Source: Petrosia ficiformis (Eukaryota > Porifera > Demospongiae > Haplosclerida > Petrosiidae). Taken from it: 64,000 bases of DNA. A program made the position numbers and the translations under genes. The stretch covers positions 18,268,548 to 18,332,547 of the forward strand of contig OX345636.1 in NCBI GenBank assembly GCA_947044365.1, given 5' to 3'. Below, piece after piece: positions 47,182-58,904 of the stretch; position 1 is the first letter of the stretch, and every line of letters starts with the position of its first letter. The notes beneath the pieces were generated by a model. It made no database searches. It worked only from the letters and a program-made list of their open reading frames with translations, and had not been told where the DNA came from.

Positions 47182-48289
47182 AGAGGATGCACTAAATAAT
47201 TAAGCATCATCTTGACTATTAATGACTACTGTATGTTGTACCTTTGTATTCCCTCCTTACTGATGCAATTCACTGTAAAAAGCAGCATCCCCATGTTAGA
47301 TAGACATAGGGCTTTCTTCTGGCATGAGATATATATAGTAACTGTGCAAAATTACATGTACATATACAACATAATAGACAGGTTGATTGTGTAACACTGT
47401 GTCTCCAGGGATCCAATAGTGAAGCAATCTAGAATGCTCAGTGAGATACATACGTATTACTAACTCTGGTAATCATTTTTTTGTCATAATTTATACAAAC
47501 TGCTGAAGTAACATCAACTTTATTCTAAATTCAAATCCTTCCTAAATGTCGCAAGGTATTTGGAACAAACTTGAATGTAAGGTTGTAGACATAGATCATT
47601 CCTGCCTGCTGATATTTTTGTTAGCCACAATTTGCATTATCTCCTTTGGATAAAAGAGATGGACCACTTTAAATAATAAAAGCTTACTCCTCTGTTCAAT
47701 TTGAGCAGTTGTTTCAGCCAACAACACAGCCTGCAATAGTGCTTAAGTTAATCACTGTTACTGTACTGGTCTTCTAAAATGTTGGACAGCTTGATCTATG
47801 TGGCCAGCCTGCAAATTAGATTGCACGTTATGTAATGTGCCTTTGATACTATGATTGAGGTGCTCCATATGGAGGTCAAAGGTATATTATATCATAATCT
47901 GCTTCATTTTAATTGTCCTATAATAATTATACTAATCTTTCAGGAAACAAAAAAATGATAGAGCACAAGTAGCTTCCTTACTATAATTTGTCCGGTTTAA
48001 CAAAACTACCAAATTTATGATTGTCTAAGTAGTACTTGCATGAGCCAGAATTACTTGAGGAACATGCAGTGCAGCTTTGACACCTTTTCGCCAAGTTTCT
48101 TAACTCTTCATATGCATTTGCAGTTATTCCAGTTTGTGGGTGTGATGCGAAAGAAATTTATAGACATTTTCTGGTTGCAAATATAGGATGAAATCATGGA
48201 ATATAAAAGAAACTGATATGCACACAGCATGAAGACGTTTATTTAGTTTAAAGCAGTCCAAAAATTGAAGCTACATGCCTAACGAAAGC
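47182..48289. other. Intergenic, no gene seen
   Basis: AT-rich, no supported coding sequence or clear repeat. Confidence 0.4.
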
Positions 48290-48660
48290 ACTAAAGAGAT
48301 GCTAATCGTGGGCGTTGCTACTGACTACTACACTTTCAAACACTTGCCTTGCTGCTTTCCTTTAGTTAATGAAGCATGTTTTGTTATCTATGGCTTTTTG
48401 AAATGGTCTTTTGTCTAACTAAGTGAGTTAAAAGTCACTGCTATTTTAAAATGCAGAATTTATGCAGGCGAGTATAGAGGTGGGCGTTGCCAGTGGGACT
48501 ACTAAATTTTCAAGAGCTTGCCTTACTCTCTTCCTGCTAACAGCGAAACATAAAATTGACATCAATGGCTTCCTCAACAAATCTTCTGTACAGCAAAGTA
48601 AGTTAGAATCTTGAGTCTTATAAAATATGAGAGTTATAGTAATTAGATATTGAGTACTCC
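48290..48660 (+). repeat. Exon-like dispersed repeat (family X), two half-units
   Basis: The first half has CTTGCCTTGCTGCTTTCC, then ATGGCTTTTTGAAATGG, then AACTAAGTGAGTTA. The second half has CTTGCCTTACTCTCTTCC, then ATGGCTTCCTCAACAAATC, then AAAGTAAGTTAGAATC. Head-to-tail, spaced about 175 bp. Confidence 0.55.
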
Positions 48661-49504
48661 ACTCACTAATTTAACTTGGGCACCTTAAAGTGCCTCCCGC
48701 AATACATGTATAACTTAGTAATGGGTGGGGTGCCTTAAACCGCCTACAGCAGATGAAGGGTTAAACACCTCAATAACTTTATTATGATTATCAGTGTAAT
48801 TAAGTCATCATTCAAGCCTTGTTTAAGTGACTTGTTGCTTTCAATTGCATTAGCAGTCTTGAAACTAGTTGATGGTTGTTCGAAATCTGTACTTGAGTTC
48901 TACTAATTAAAACTGCTTAATAGCATAGTTCAGCAGTTTAAATCACCCTGTGGTCTTAGGTTTTCTACTATAATTCAAGTTTGGAAGTGCATTGTTAGTA
49001 GACATTGTACAAGTCTTCTTCCTACCTCGAGTTCTACTGTAAGTGTATTTACTTTAGAGAAGTTGCTTTCATTTTCTCGCATACTGACGGCCAATTCTTC
49101 AAATGCATCACTATCATTGTGCATGCTCTTATAATGGTTTCAACCAAATTGAACTCGCAGCTGGTTTGAAAGGATTGATGTCTCTAAACCTTTCGATTGA
49201 CACAGGGCCTTAGGTTTAACTACCAGGATATCATATGCCAATGTTGATTGTTAATGTATAGCAGTTGGATACAGCGTGCCACTCGTCCTTCAGACTCATG
49301 GCAACGCTGTATCCAACTCGTAATATTTCCCGGTACCTGTGCGATAATATAATTATATATATGTAATATATACATCTGTTAATCTTATATACACTTAAGT
49401 TAAATCAAGTTTATTATTTTGACTGTAAGCATCCATTGGAATGTGTTACCTTAATAAAATGTACAGTGGTATTATTGTATTACACACTCTTCTCAGTAGG
49501 AGCT
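48661..49504. other. Intergenic, no gene seen
   Basis: Includes a hairpin at 49262-49319 (AGTTGGATACAGCGT inverted as ACGCTGTATCCAACT). Nothing else stands out. Confidence 0.4.
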
Positions 49505-49960
49505 AAATGTAAAGTGGTATATACCTATAATTGCTTTGTCGTAACTATGTATCAATCATTGCTGATGCCACTAGTGTCTCTAACCTTTCTGCGTACTCGA
49601 AAACCTTGGCCTGAAGAAGTAAGTATAACTGCAATCTACATGTACGTACACAGATCTTTGATGAAACTCAAGTACTACTAAATAGTGACTTCCTCGTGTC
49701 TGAAACTCAACAACTTATATGCTAAAGATTCTGTCATCATCTTTATACTGTTTCACCCCTATATTAAACAGTTATTGCTGGTCTGTAGCTCAAGCATGCA
49801 TTCTTTTACATGCCACGCCCATTAATTGACTGAGCCTCCCGGAATGACGCAGCTTCCTCAACTATGTATACAACACATACTTGCGCAAGTGACACAAACT
49901 TATATATACATAATTATACATAAATCAAACTTGTGGGAAAGCAAAATATAGGTTATAGCA
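49505..49960. mobile_element. M1-family repeat
   Basis: Same orientation as 31165-31683: CATTGCTGATGCCACTAGTG, CTTCCTCGTGTCTGAAACT, CCACGCCCATTAATTGACTG. Ends are more decayed. Confidence 0.65.
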
Positions 49961-50150
49961 CATATATACATGTACGTTATAACACGAGGTGATTATAAAC
50001 CTGATATAGCATGAGTAGGCATGTTATAATTAATATATTTTTCGAAAGACAAAACCTTTAAATCACAGTTAGTGAGTCTAGTGAATGCTACATGCATTCA
50101 CCTCAAAACTTGTCATGTGGTTTGCACATGCGTAACTCAATTGCCACTTT

Positions 50151-50738
50151 ACAATGTAAAATGTAATAGGTTATTTTAACCTTCAGTTGAGTTTCAATGC
50201 AATTATATCTTCCTCCATGCTTCCTGCTAGGTAATATTTACAATTCACAGTTCATTTGATCTATATTGATGTACATGTCATATGGCAACAAACATATTGG
50301 ATACATTGTAGCTATATACGTAGCATAGTATTATAGGTACAACCTGTGGTGTATTATTAGTATTCCAATTCCAACATCTGTGAAAACAACAGATGTTACT
50401 AGCTCATTCCAGAGTAATTGAATACATGAATTTGTACTTACGTATAACAGCAAATAACATGTGATGTACTCCACAGATATTTGAGAGGTCAGTACATGTA
50501 ATTATAATGTATTTATATGTTTAAAGTACTTGTACATTGTATTGTTTTTGTTACCATTCTTTATTATGACATGTACTTTATATACTAGTCAATATAGATC
50601 AATATCAAATTACTATTTGTAAACATTACCTACATGTAGCTATACAAGAAAGCAGCATTGATTTATATCTAGTCTCAGGAGGAATTGAAACTCATAACCA
50701 AATGAGGGTTAAAATAACCCATTCATTTTTACAGGGTA
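50151..50738. mobile_element. M2-family MITE, full copy
   Basis: The left end AATAGGTTATTTTAACCTTC and the right end AGGGTTAAAATAACCCATTC are inverted, with terminal TGTAAAA/TTTTTACAG. The interior holds CAACAGATGTTACT and a TGACATGTACTTTATA segment shared with 52090-52434. Confidence 0.7.
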
Positions 50739-51545
50739 TCACATACATGTACATATGTACATGTACTTAAATGTGTCATTTTCACATTGTAATGTTCACA
50801 TGATACATTGTGTTGATTTTGAATGAGTGAAAGTCTATAATTATAGTAATAATGATATTTACTTGTAATCTTTTTGTACAGAGACAGTGATCGACTATTA
50901 AGATTGTTTGACATAGATGTGTGGCACTTTAGCTGGTTTGAGAGAATTTGAAGTTAGTGTATATCCATACAGACTGTCCTGAGCTTGAAGAGCAAGTCCT
51001 TCTTGGTTGTATACATGCTCAGACGAAGACGGGGTCCTCACTGAAAAATTAGTGTTATTCTCTTTCAGTCTTTACAAGCACTATTGAATTTGATGTGGTA
51101 ATTCAGCAGGTATGATAGTTCAACTGTACCTTCTACTTATGTAACTTTGTATGTAGTCCTGTTTGTATGTCAGCAATAATTATTATCCTGGTTATGTGTT
51201 GATATTCAATCTAAATTTTGAGTCACATCTTTCAGATAACTGTGGCAGATCACAGTATAAAGATCACCCTTTATTTCAGAATAACCAATGTGGTCTCTTG
51301 TGTTATGACAATATTAAAATTGTTAACCCTTTATTACAATTCTCAAGCTACATGTAGGTGTTGTTACATGTAGAATTGTATATGTATTTGAGTCAATTCT
51401 AAAACTGAATTCATGTAGGTTTATTTTATTATTCATTTGTAATCTTACCTTCGTTCACCTACCATTGCTATTCAGCTGGTGTCAGTTGTGCTATGCAAGT
51501 AATGTCTGTATTCAAACCTTATGAATAATATTATTTTGTGGTTGA

Positions 51546-51625
51546 TTTAGGTTAGGGTTAGGGTTAGGGTAGGTGAGGGTTAGGTTATATAGTTAGGTTA
51601 GATAGTTGGGTTAGAGTGAGGTTAA
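51546..51625 (+). repeat. Interstitial telomere-like (TTAGGG) tract
   Basis: Four near-perfect TTAGGG units at about 51547-51575 grade into TTAGG, GTTAGATAG and GTTGGG variants to about 51625. The metazoan telomere repeat in this strand sense. Confidence 0.8.
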
Positions 51626-51721
51626 TCAATATCAAAGTAATCTTAGCCTTTGAAGGCATTTCTGGACATCACGGAATACTGATTTCTTTTCTTGCTAGGT
51701 AATATCAGGAGCTTATATGTG

Positions 51722-51930
51722 CTGAAGCCACGAAGGAGCGTTCAACTGCAATACTACCTGAAAATGCAAACTGTCTAATTGTTTACCTGCGATAATATTA
51801 TTGTATAGGTATGTGTGTAAGGAGAGTGTTTTAACTATTCATTAGCCACTTAAGTTGTTTATAGAAGTTATTGTGAATAAAATTAGACAGTCTGTGTTCT
51901 CAGTGTTGAACGCTTCTTTGTGGTTTCGCC
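51722..51930. mobile_element. Small MITE with CTGAAGCCACGAAGGAGCG inverted ends
   Basis: The left end CTGAAGCCACGAAGGAGCGT matches, inverted, CGCTTCTTTGTGGTTTCG at the right. An inner pair (CTGTCTAATT and AATTAGACAG) adds support. Confidence 0.6.
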
Positions 51931-52089
51931 ACCCATAAGCCCTTGGTAATGTTTAGAAGTAGTAATTCTTTTCATATTGATCTGTGTTGACTAGTACATG
52001 TATCTAAAGTACAATACAATGTACTTCAAGCATATAATTATATAGTATATAAATTGCATAGTAATTATGTAATATCCCTGTACTATAAC

Positions 52090-52434
52090 ATGTTATATAT
52101 TTGCTATTATAAGTACAAATTTAAGTACATACTAATTACTATGAAGTGAGTAAGTAACATCTGTTGTTTTCGAATGGGAATGATAATAATACACAACAGG
52201 TTGTATATATAATACTGTGCTGTATACATTGTATTGCTGCTTTTGTTACTATGCTTTATTACATGTGACATGTACTTTATAATTATACTATATGGTCAAT
52301 ATAGATCAAATGAAACTAGTACTTGTAAATATAACCTAGCAGGGAAAACAAATCAGCATTGATGAAAATAAAATTACATTGAAACTCATGTAGCAAACTG
52401 AAGGTTATAATAACCCATTACCTTTCACAGTGTA
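52090..52434 (-). mobile_element. M2-family MITE, inverted partial copy
   Basis: Reverse-complement similarity to 50151-50738, ending CCTTTCACAGTG; it lacks one terminal part. Confidence 0.6.
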
Positions 52435-53430
52435 GAGCCATTTGTGATAGATGTTGCTAGGTTACAGTTCCTTATCACATTCAAAGAGAACTTCTAACAT
52501 ACATATGTGGGGAACATTAAAACTTGTATCAGCAGACAATTGTATTGGGTGACTTTAAATCACTATCCTCAGCACTACACATGCAGATGTGGGCAAGTGC
52601 TTGAAACATAAAAAGATGTGCAGACTAAGGTACAGATGTGTTCTATTTTTTGTACTTACATATTGTATGCTAGTACTTTTCATATAATTTACCTTCACTT
52701 TTCATGTATTTTCTCTAACCTTTATCCCCCTACAGATCATTATGAATATAGTAAAGAGCTACCCCCTCACACCGTGAGCAACTGTCTGACACTCTTCTTT
52801 ATGAGCACATTATGTGCTTGTACAAAGTTACATTCCAGTACTATACTGTAATTATTATTATACTACTAGTATAATTGTTAGCCTATAACTTAATATAGTA
52901 TTATTGTTATTAACTATACACAAAATTATAATAATGTATATATTTTCACTCAGAATGTATTAAAAATGTGCAGTGCGGGTGGCGTATAAACCAGTGTACT
53001 TTTGTGGCCATTCTGAAATCCTGAATTTTTTACTCAAGCTTATTTACGAGTGTGAGAAAATTTGAAACTTCAGAAAATTTGACTGGTGAAATTTCTGGAA
53101 ATGGTAAATTAACAATCAAAATATTAGAACAATAAGAAAATACTAACCATCAAAACATTTCAACATCTATAATTTTTAATATTTCAGAAAAAGCCAACAT
53201 TGAAAAAAAATGAATAAGTATAAATTTTGATATTTCAAAAAATCCCAAATTAAAAAAAAATTGAACAAGTAAAAATTTTGATATTTCAGAAAGTTCCATC
53301 ATCCATGTTTGAAGAAACTGAACATGTAAAAATTTTTCGGAAGGTTTCATTCATGTTTGAAACCTTCATTATTAAAAAAAATGATTTGTTGTTTATTAAT
53401 TGAATTAAAATAATAAGTAGTACTAGAAAA

Positions 53431-53606
53431 ATGGAGAATATAAGCACAGATTTGTTAACTAGCTGGATTAAGCAAGGAGATACTTATGAGTGGATTAGTA
53501 ATGAACTGAAAGTTTTATTTCCAGAGAAGCAAAGAGGATTTTCTGCTAGAAGTGTAAGACGATTCTGCTTAAATGAGGGCATAACAAAGTTGGATCTTGT
53601 AACTGT
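53431..53606 (+). pseudogene. N-terminal DNA-binding-like segment of a transposon protein
   Basis: An ATG-started frame reads MENISTDLLTSWIKQGDTYE, then WISNELKVLFPE and GFSARSVRRFCLNEGI. This helix-turn-helix-like pattern resembles the start of integrase-type transposase genes. After about residue 57 the frame is the antisense of the opposite ORF and loses coding character, so the gene is cut here. Confidence 0.5.
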
Positions 53607-54218
53607 GGAGTCTCTTATTTTCAAATTGTCAACATCAATCAAGAATACTACCATTCCATCAAATAGCTCTTGTGATATGGACTCAGCAATAAAATCCACC
53701 TTTGCTGTGTCATTGGTCAAAGTCATAGGAAAGTTTGATATCTTCTTCAGTCGCCCATGTTCTGTATATGCACATATCTCAACATTTTTTTTCCATTCCT
53801 CTTTCTTAGGCAGTTTAGAGCCAGACTCCACACTTTCTCGTGATACAACACCTGGTGGTTTGCTTACAGGTCCTTTGTGTTTGTAACCAGTTTGTTTGAC
53901 AATTGCTTTTTTTCCTGCACAAGGCTTGTATGTAGAATATGGAAAGGCATATGCAGGTTCAACATTGCCCTCACTGGTACTACTGTCCCCTTGGACTTCA
54001 TACTCTAGATACTGACTAAGTAAAGTAAATTGCCCAGTTTCATCAGGTACTTCAGTTGTGCCATCACTTCCAACAAGTACTATGCTATCTGGAAATACAT
54101 TGAAAATTTTACCTATCCAATAGGTTGTTAGCTGAAACTCTTTTAATCTTCTAGATTTGCCACAATATTCTGGGGTGAACAACTGATTTACCAATGACCA
54201 TGTGCTTGGGTGGAGCAA
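53600..54218 (-). pseudogene. Second coding segment of the transposon, inverted
   Basis: The minus frame from 54218 (MLHPSTWSLVNQLFTPEYCG) runs through YWIGKIFNVFPDSIVLVGSD and a Lys/Gly/Pro-rich middle (KPCAGKKAIVKQTGYKHKGP). It then reads SNFPMTLTNDTAKVDFIAES and DGMVVFLIDVDNLKIRD. Past this point it overlaps antisense of the plus-strand start. No catalytic DDE residues recognised. The arrangement suggests an internal inversion or fusion of two coding parts. Confidence 0.45.
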
Positions 54219-54713
54219 TGGGTGGGCTTATTCAGTTAATTAATTATATAAGTTTGCATGAGTTGTGCATGTGTTACTGAAATATCAAAATTTTTACTTG
54301 TTCAATTTTTTTCAAATTTAAGATTTTCTGAAATATCAAAAATTTTTCCTTGTTCATTTTTTTTTCAATGTTGGCTTTTTCTGAAATATTAAAAATTATA
54401 GATGTTGAAATGTTTTGATGGTTAGTATTTTCTTATTGTTCTAATATTTTGATTGTTAATTTACCATTTCCAGAAATTTCACCAGTCAAATTTTCTGAAG
54501 TTTCAAATTTTCTCACACTAGTAGATAAGCTTGAGTAAAAAATTCAGGATTTCAGAATGGCCACAAAAGTACACTGGTTCGTATACTGTATGTACAATTA
54601 TTGTAATCTTAATTAAACATGAATAATTATATACACCCACTTCTATAATAATTAATAATGTTCATGCGAGTTGATCCGACAAGTGAATCAGCAATCACAG
54701 ATTGTATAGAGTT

Positions 54714-57700
54714 ATGTCTGAAAGTACAGTCAAAGCACAACAGTGTTTGAGAGCTTTTATGAGCGGCAACTATTATCAATCCTTATCTATCATACATCAA
54801 GTGGAGGAACCACATAACATTAAAGATGACCAGTATGGCAATACACTGCTACACCTGGCTGCTGCAAGAGGATGGTTGACTATTATACAACAACTTCTTC
54901 ATAAGTATCATTTTTACGCACTAAGTAAGTGTAACGATGGTTCAACTCCTCTACATAGAGCTAGTTTCCATGGACAACTCAATGTTGTTGAGTACCTGAT
55001 AACTCAGCACACAATGTGTAAGACAAACATTGGTTGCACTCCTCTACATCTTGCTGCTATTAATGGACACCTCAATGTTGTTGAGTACCTGATAACTCAG
55101 CTTGAATGTGACACAATGTGTAGGGATAATCAAGGTTTTACACCTCTACACCATGCTGCTTATAATGGACACCTCAATGTTGTTGAGTACCTGATAACTC
55201 AGCATAAATGTGACACAATGTGTAAGCGTACCAATCGTTCTACACCTCTACACGAAGCTGCATATAATGGACACCTCGATGTTGTTGACTACCTGATAAC
55301 TCGGCATAAATGTGACACAATGTGTAAGCGTACCGATGGTTCTACACCTCTACATCTTGCTTGTTGGAATGGACAACTCAATGTTGTTGAGTACCTGATA
55401 ACTCAGCATAAATGTGAGACAATGTGTAAGGATAATCAAGGTTCTACACCTCTACACGATGCCACTCGGAATGGACACCTCAATGTTGTTGAGTACCTGA
55501 TAACTCGGCATAAATGTGACACAATGTGTAGGGATAATCAAGGTTCTACACTTCTACACCATGCTGCTTATAATGGACACCTCAATGTTGTTGAGTACCT
55601 GATAACTCAGCATAAATGTGACACAATGTGTAGGGATAATCAAGGTTCTACACTTCTACACCATACTGCTTATAATGGACACCTCAATGTTGTTGAGTAC
55701 CTGATAATTCAGCATAAATGTGACACAATGTGTAAGAATATTGAAGGTTCTACACCTCTACACGATGCTGCTTCTAATGGACACCTCGATGTTGTTCAAT
55801 ACCTGATAGATACGTGTAAATGTGACACAATGTGTAAGAATATTGAAGGTTCTACACCTCTACACGATGCTGCTTCTAATGGACACCTCGATGTTGTTCA
55901 ATACCTGATAGATACGTGTAAATGTGACCCAATGTGTAAAATGCATGGCTACACACCATTAGATTTAGCAGTCGATAATTCTCATCATCTTGTGATTGAA
56001 TATCTAATCTCAACTGGAAGAGTTAATCCTCAGACAAGAAATATCTCGTTCCAAAGAAAAATGGTGTTACCAAGTGGAAAAGAACCTCATGAAGTGAGGA
56101 AAGTGTTTAGTAAACTAAATAGTTGTATTTCTGCTGATTCTTATGTCAACGTTGTTTTACTGGGTAATCCTGGAGCAGGTAAGAGTACATTAGCTCAGGT
56201 TATTATGCAGACATCTTCTGGTAGACACTTGTTTGGTCGGTTTAAATATGTCAAAGGAGTTGAACTTCATACAGCTGGTATAGTTCCTAGTAGAATTGAA
56301 CATCATCAGCTCGGAAATGTTATATTACATGACTTAGCAGGTCAACCAGAATACTATTCAAGTCACATTGCAGTACTAGAGAATCTATTACAGGATTATC
56401 CAGCTGTTTTTATTAATTTGGTTAATCTATGTGATGAAGAGGCCTTGAAATCTCTCCACAAATGGATAACTGTGATTGAGAATGTATCTCAGAATGTGTC
56501 AAGCCCTTGTCATGTTGTCACATTAGCCAGTCATGTTGATATGATCACTCCAAGTAAATTCTCAAATGTTAAAGATGATATAGTAAGGATTTTATCATCA
56601 CGTCTAGACTCTTCAAATGTTGTAAATGATGGGGTAATGGGTCTTGATTGTCGCAAACTCGGAGGTGGTGATTTATCTCCATTCATGACTACTTTGTCAA
56701 ATTCTTGTCAAGCAATTCGTAGTGCTTACAGTATAAATCTCAGTTTGTATTGCCGCATGTTATATAACTTCCTTGAAAATGAAAAAACAGTTGTACACAG
56801 AGTAGATAAGCTGTGTCATCTTATGGCAGCCAGAAAAGTGTCAGAAACTTATTATGTACCACAAGAGCAAGAGGAAATATTAGAAACTCTTTCTACTCTT
56901 CATTCAACTGGTCTTATTACTTTCCTGAAGAATGAGCATACACCTGGTAATTCATGGGTAGTAGTTGACAAGAGAGTTCTTTTAGCTAAAGTAAATGGAG
57001 ATCTGTTTTCTCTAAAAGCCATCCAACAACAAAATATATCTAGCAGTACAGGTGAGATCATATAGGATTTATAGTATCATTAAATTTGTATAATATAATA
57101 TACAATTGGGTTAGCATTATGTTTTATCTATGTGACAATTGTTGCAACTGTCTGTAGTATAGTATTGTCTTCGTGCATGAAATTGTAAAATGAACTTTTG
57201 TTACTTTTACAATACAGGTGTCATCACACAGTCTGCTCTCATTCAAAAGTTCCCTGACTATGATTCAGAGATGATAATTGAATTTCTCTGCTACATGAAG
57301 CTTTCTATGGAGATTACTTCTGATATGTTAGCATACTCAAATTTAAGAAAAAAGCATTCTGAAAATTCAAATAAAGAAGAGAAGTTTGTGTTTATTCCTG
57401 CCCTGATACGTAATGCACAAAGACCTCCTAAAGTTTGTAAAATCAATGGAACAGTCCAGTTTGGTTGGTGTCTTCAGTGTTCTAATCCTCATCAGTTCTT
57501 TCTTCCTCGTTTTTTTCATGTCCTTCTCCTTCACCTTGCTTACAATTATGCCCTCGATCGAACGACAATAGATAATCCACTTAATCAACCATGTACCATA
57601 TGGACAAATGGAATCCTCTGGTCTGATGAGGATAGTGTTCAAACACTAGTAGAGATAATTGATAATAGTCGATGTGTTCTATTACTCATGTCTTCTCTAC

Positions 57701-58789
57701 ATGGATTGGAACACAACATGGTAAAGCTTCGCAAGAAGGTTATCAATGATATTTTGTCACATAAAGAAGATATATGTCCAAGATTAGAGTTACAAGAGTT
57801 TATTATTGATCATGATCCCACTCGGTTAGAATATCCTATTGATAGCTTATCTAGTTTAACACTCTATGATATTGAACACATAGCATCATGTGTTGTACGT
57901 AAGAAACCAGCCGTAGTATCGTGCAATAATGAAGGGAGAATCAGAATTAAGATAAAAGATCTGTTACCATTTGAACATATCAATCCAGATACATTATCAG
58001 TGTTTGCAGGTCGTTCTCTTGAGGTAAGTGAATTGATTAAATAAAATAATTAATGATGCATTCATATATTTTGTATAGACTTTAACAGATACAAGAGCAG
58101 AGGAAGGTCAGTGACAATAAATTATTAGTTATAATATCATGTGATCATAACTAATACAGTTATTAGTTATCAATTCATCGCCATTATAAATCATCATGTC
58201 ACTTTATATTCACATTCACCACAGCTTCAAAAGATGCTCATGACTTTATTTTCAACCCCCACCATGTGAATTATTAATTCTTTCTAAATTGTTATTATTG
58301 GCACATGTCTGTCTAATGAATATTGGAGTGTATGCTTTACAATGTCCTTGGCTTTCATAGTAACAATAGTCTATATAGTAAAAGTGTATAATTGTAAATT
58401 ATATTCATAATTATGCAGACCCAATTAACCAAACTCCAAATCTTCACTTGAAGTAATGACACAAAATATTACAAAAAAACGTCTTTCACAATGTAGAACT
58501 CTCAAAGATTCATCTTGATATATCAGATTTAGAGGATGTCGAGGAATCTTTAAAGGAGATTATAGATTGGATGGGTCTTGGTCTACGACTAGGTCTGTTG
58601 CACCCAACACTTAAAAAAATTGAGTCGGATCTGATGAATAGAGTTGACAAATGTAAGAGAGAGATGTTAGCAGCATGGTTACAAGGAGAAGATAATTCTA
58701 AAGACAGAACCTGGTCTACTATAGTGGATGCTTTACATGGAATAAATCATCATTCATTAGCTGATGATATAAGTCAACGTTTGAAATGA
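54714..58789 (+). CDS. Ankyrin-Roc-COR-Death domain protein (ROCO family), 4 exons
   Basis: Exons 54714-57051, 57218-58023, 58079-58106 and 58497-58789 give 1154 residues, all with GT-AG introns and consistent phases (1, 0, 1). Residues 42-437 hold twelve ankyrin repeats of mostly 34 residues. A Roc GTPase follows: P-loop GNPGAGKST at 484-492, DLAGQ at 540-544, and SHVD as the G4 box. Exon 2 forms the COR region. Exon 4 encodes a Death domain (IIDWMGLGLRLGLLHPTL, then MLAAWLQGE and TWSTIVDALHGI). Exon 3 is a 28-base microexon. Start: ATG at 54714, with an in-frame TGA at 54684. ROCO proteins with Death domains are thought to couple a GTPase switch to cell-death or immune adaptors; ankyrin repeats would bind a partner. 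The protein is soluble with no signal peptide. Confidence 0.9.
54837..56025 (+). repeat. Ankyrin-coding tandem repeat, 102-bp period
   Basis: Codons repeat almost exactly from unit to unit, with the linker KCDTMC recurring. Units starting 55746 and 55848 are identical over about 100 bases. One unit near 55010 is three codons short. Confidence 0.9.
58079..58106 (+). CDS. 28-base microexon of the ROCO gene
   Basis: Lies between TTTTGTATAG and GTCAGT. It encodes TLTDTRAEE plus the first base of the next Glu codon. It enters in phase 0 and leaves in phase 1, the only combination that links the COR exon to the Death-domain exon without a shift. Confidence 0.75.
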
Positions 58790-58904
58790 GTAAGTGATTT
58801 TCTGTGTTATGATTCATAAGTCAGCATTCTATATCTTTATTGACACTACATGCAATCAAGGTAACCAATTGATTGGTTAAATTGTTTTTGCAGTGATATA
58901 AGCA

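Larger units (their letters stand above)
52989..54579. mobile_element. DNA transposon with ~300-bp TIRs and 6-bp TSD
   Basis: Ends start AACCAGTGTACTTTTGTGGC. TIRs extend about 300 bp with few differences (52989 to about 53290, and about 54275 to 54579). CGTATA is duplicated at 52983-52988 and 54580-54585. Subterminal words AACAAGTAAAAATTTTGATA repeat several times in each arm, as transposase-binding sites often do. Two coding-like segments lie inside in opposite directions. A 6-bp duplication is known from IS3EU- and Dada-type elements, but I could not confirm the superfamily. Confidence 0.88.

Noticed and set aside
53607..53886. C-terminal part of the plus-strand 151-codon frame
   Set aside because: It is antisense to the better coding frame on the minus strand and has no protein-like pattern.
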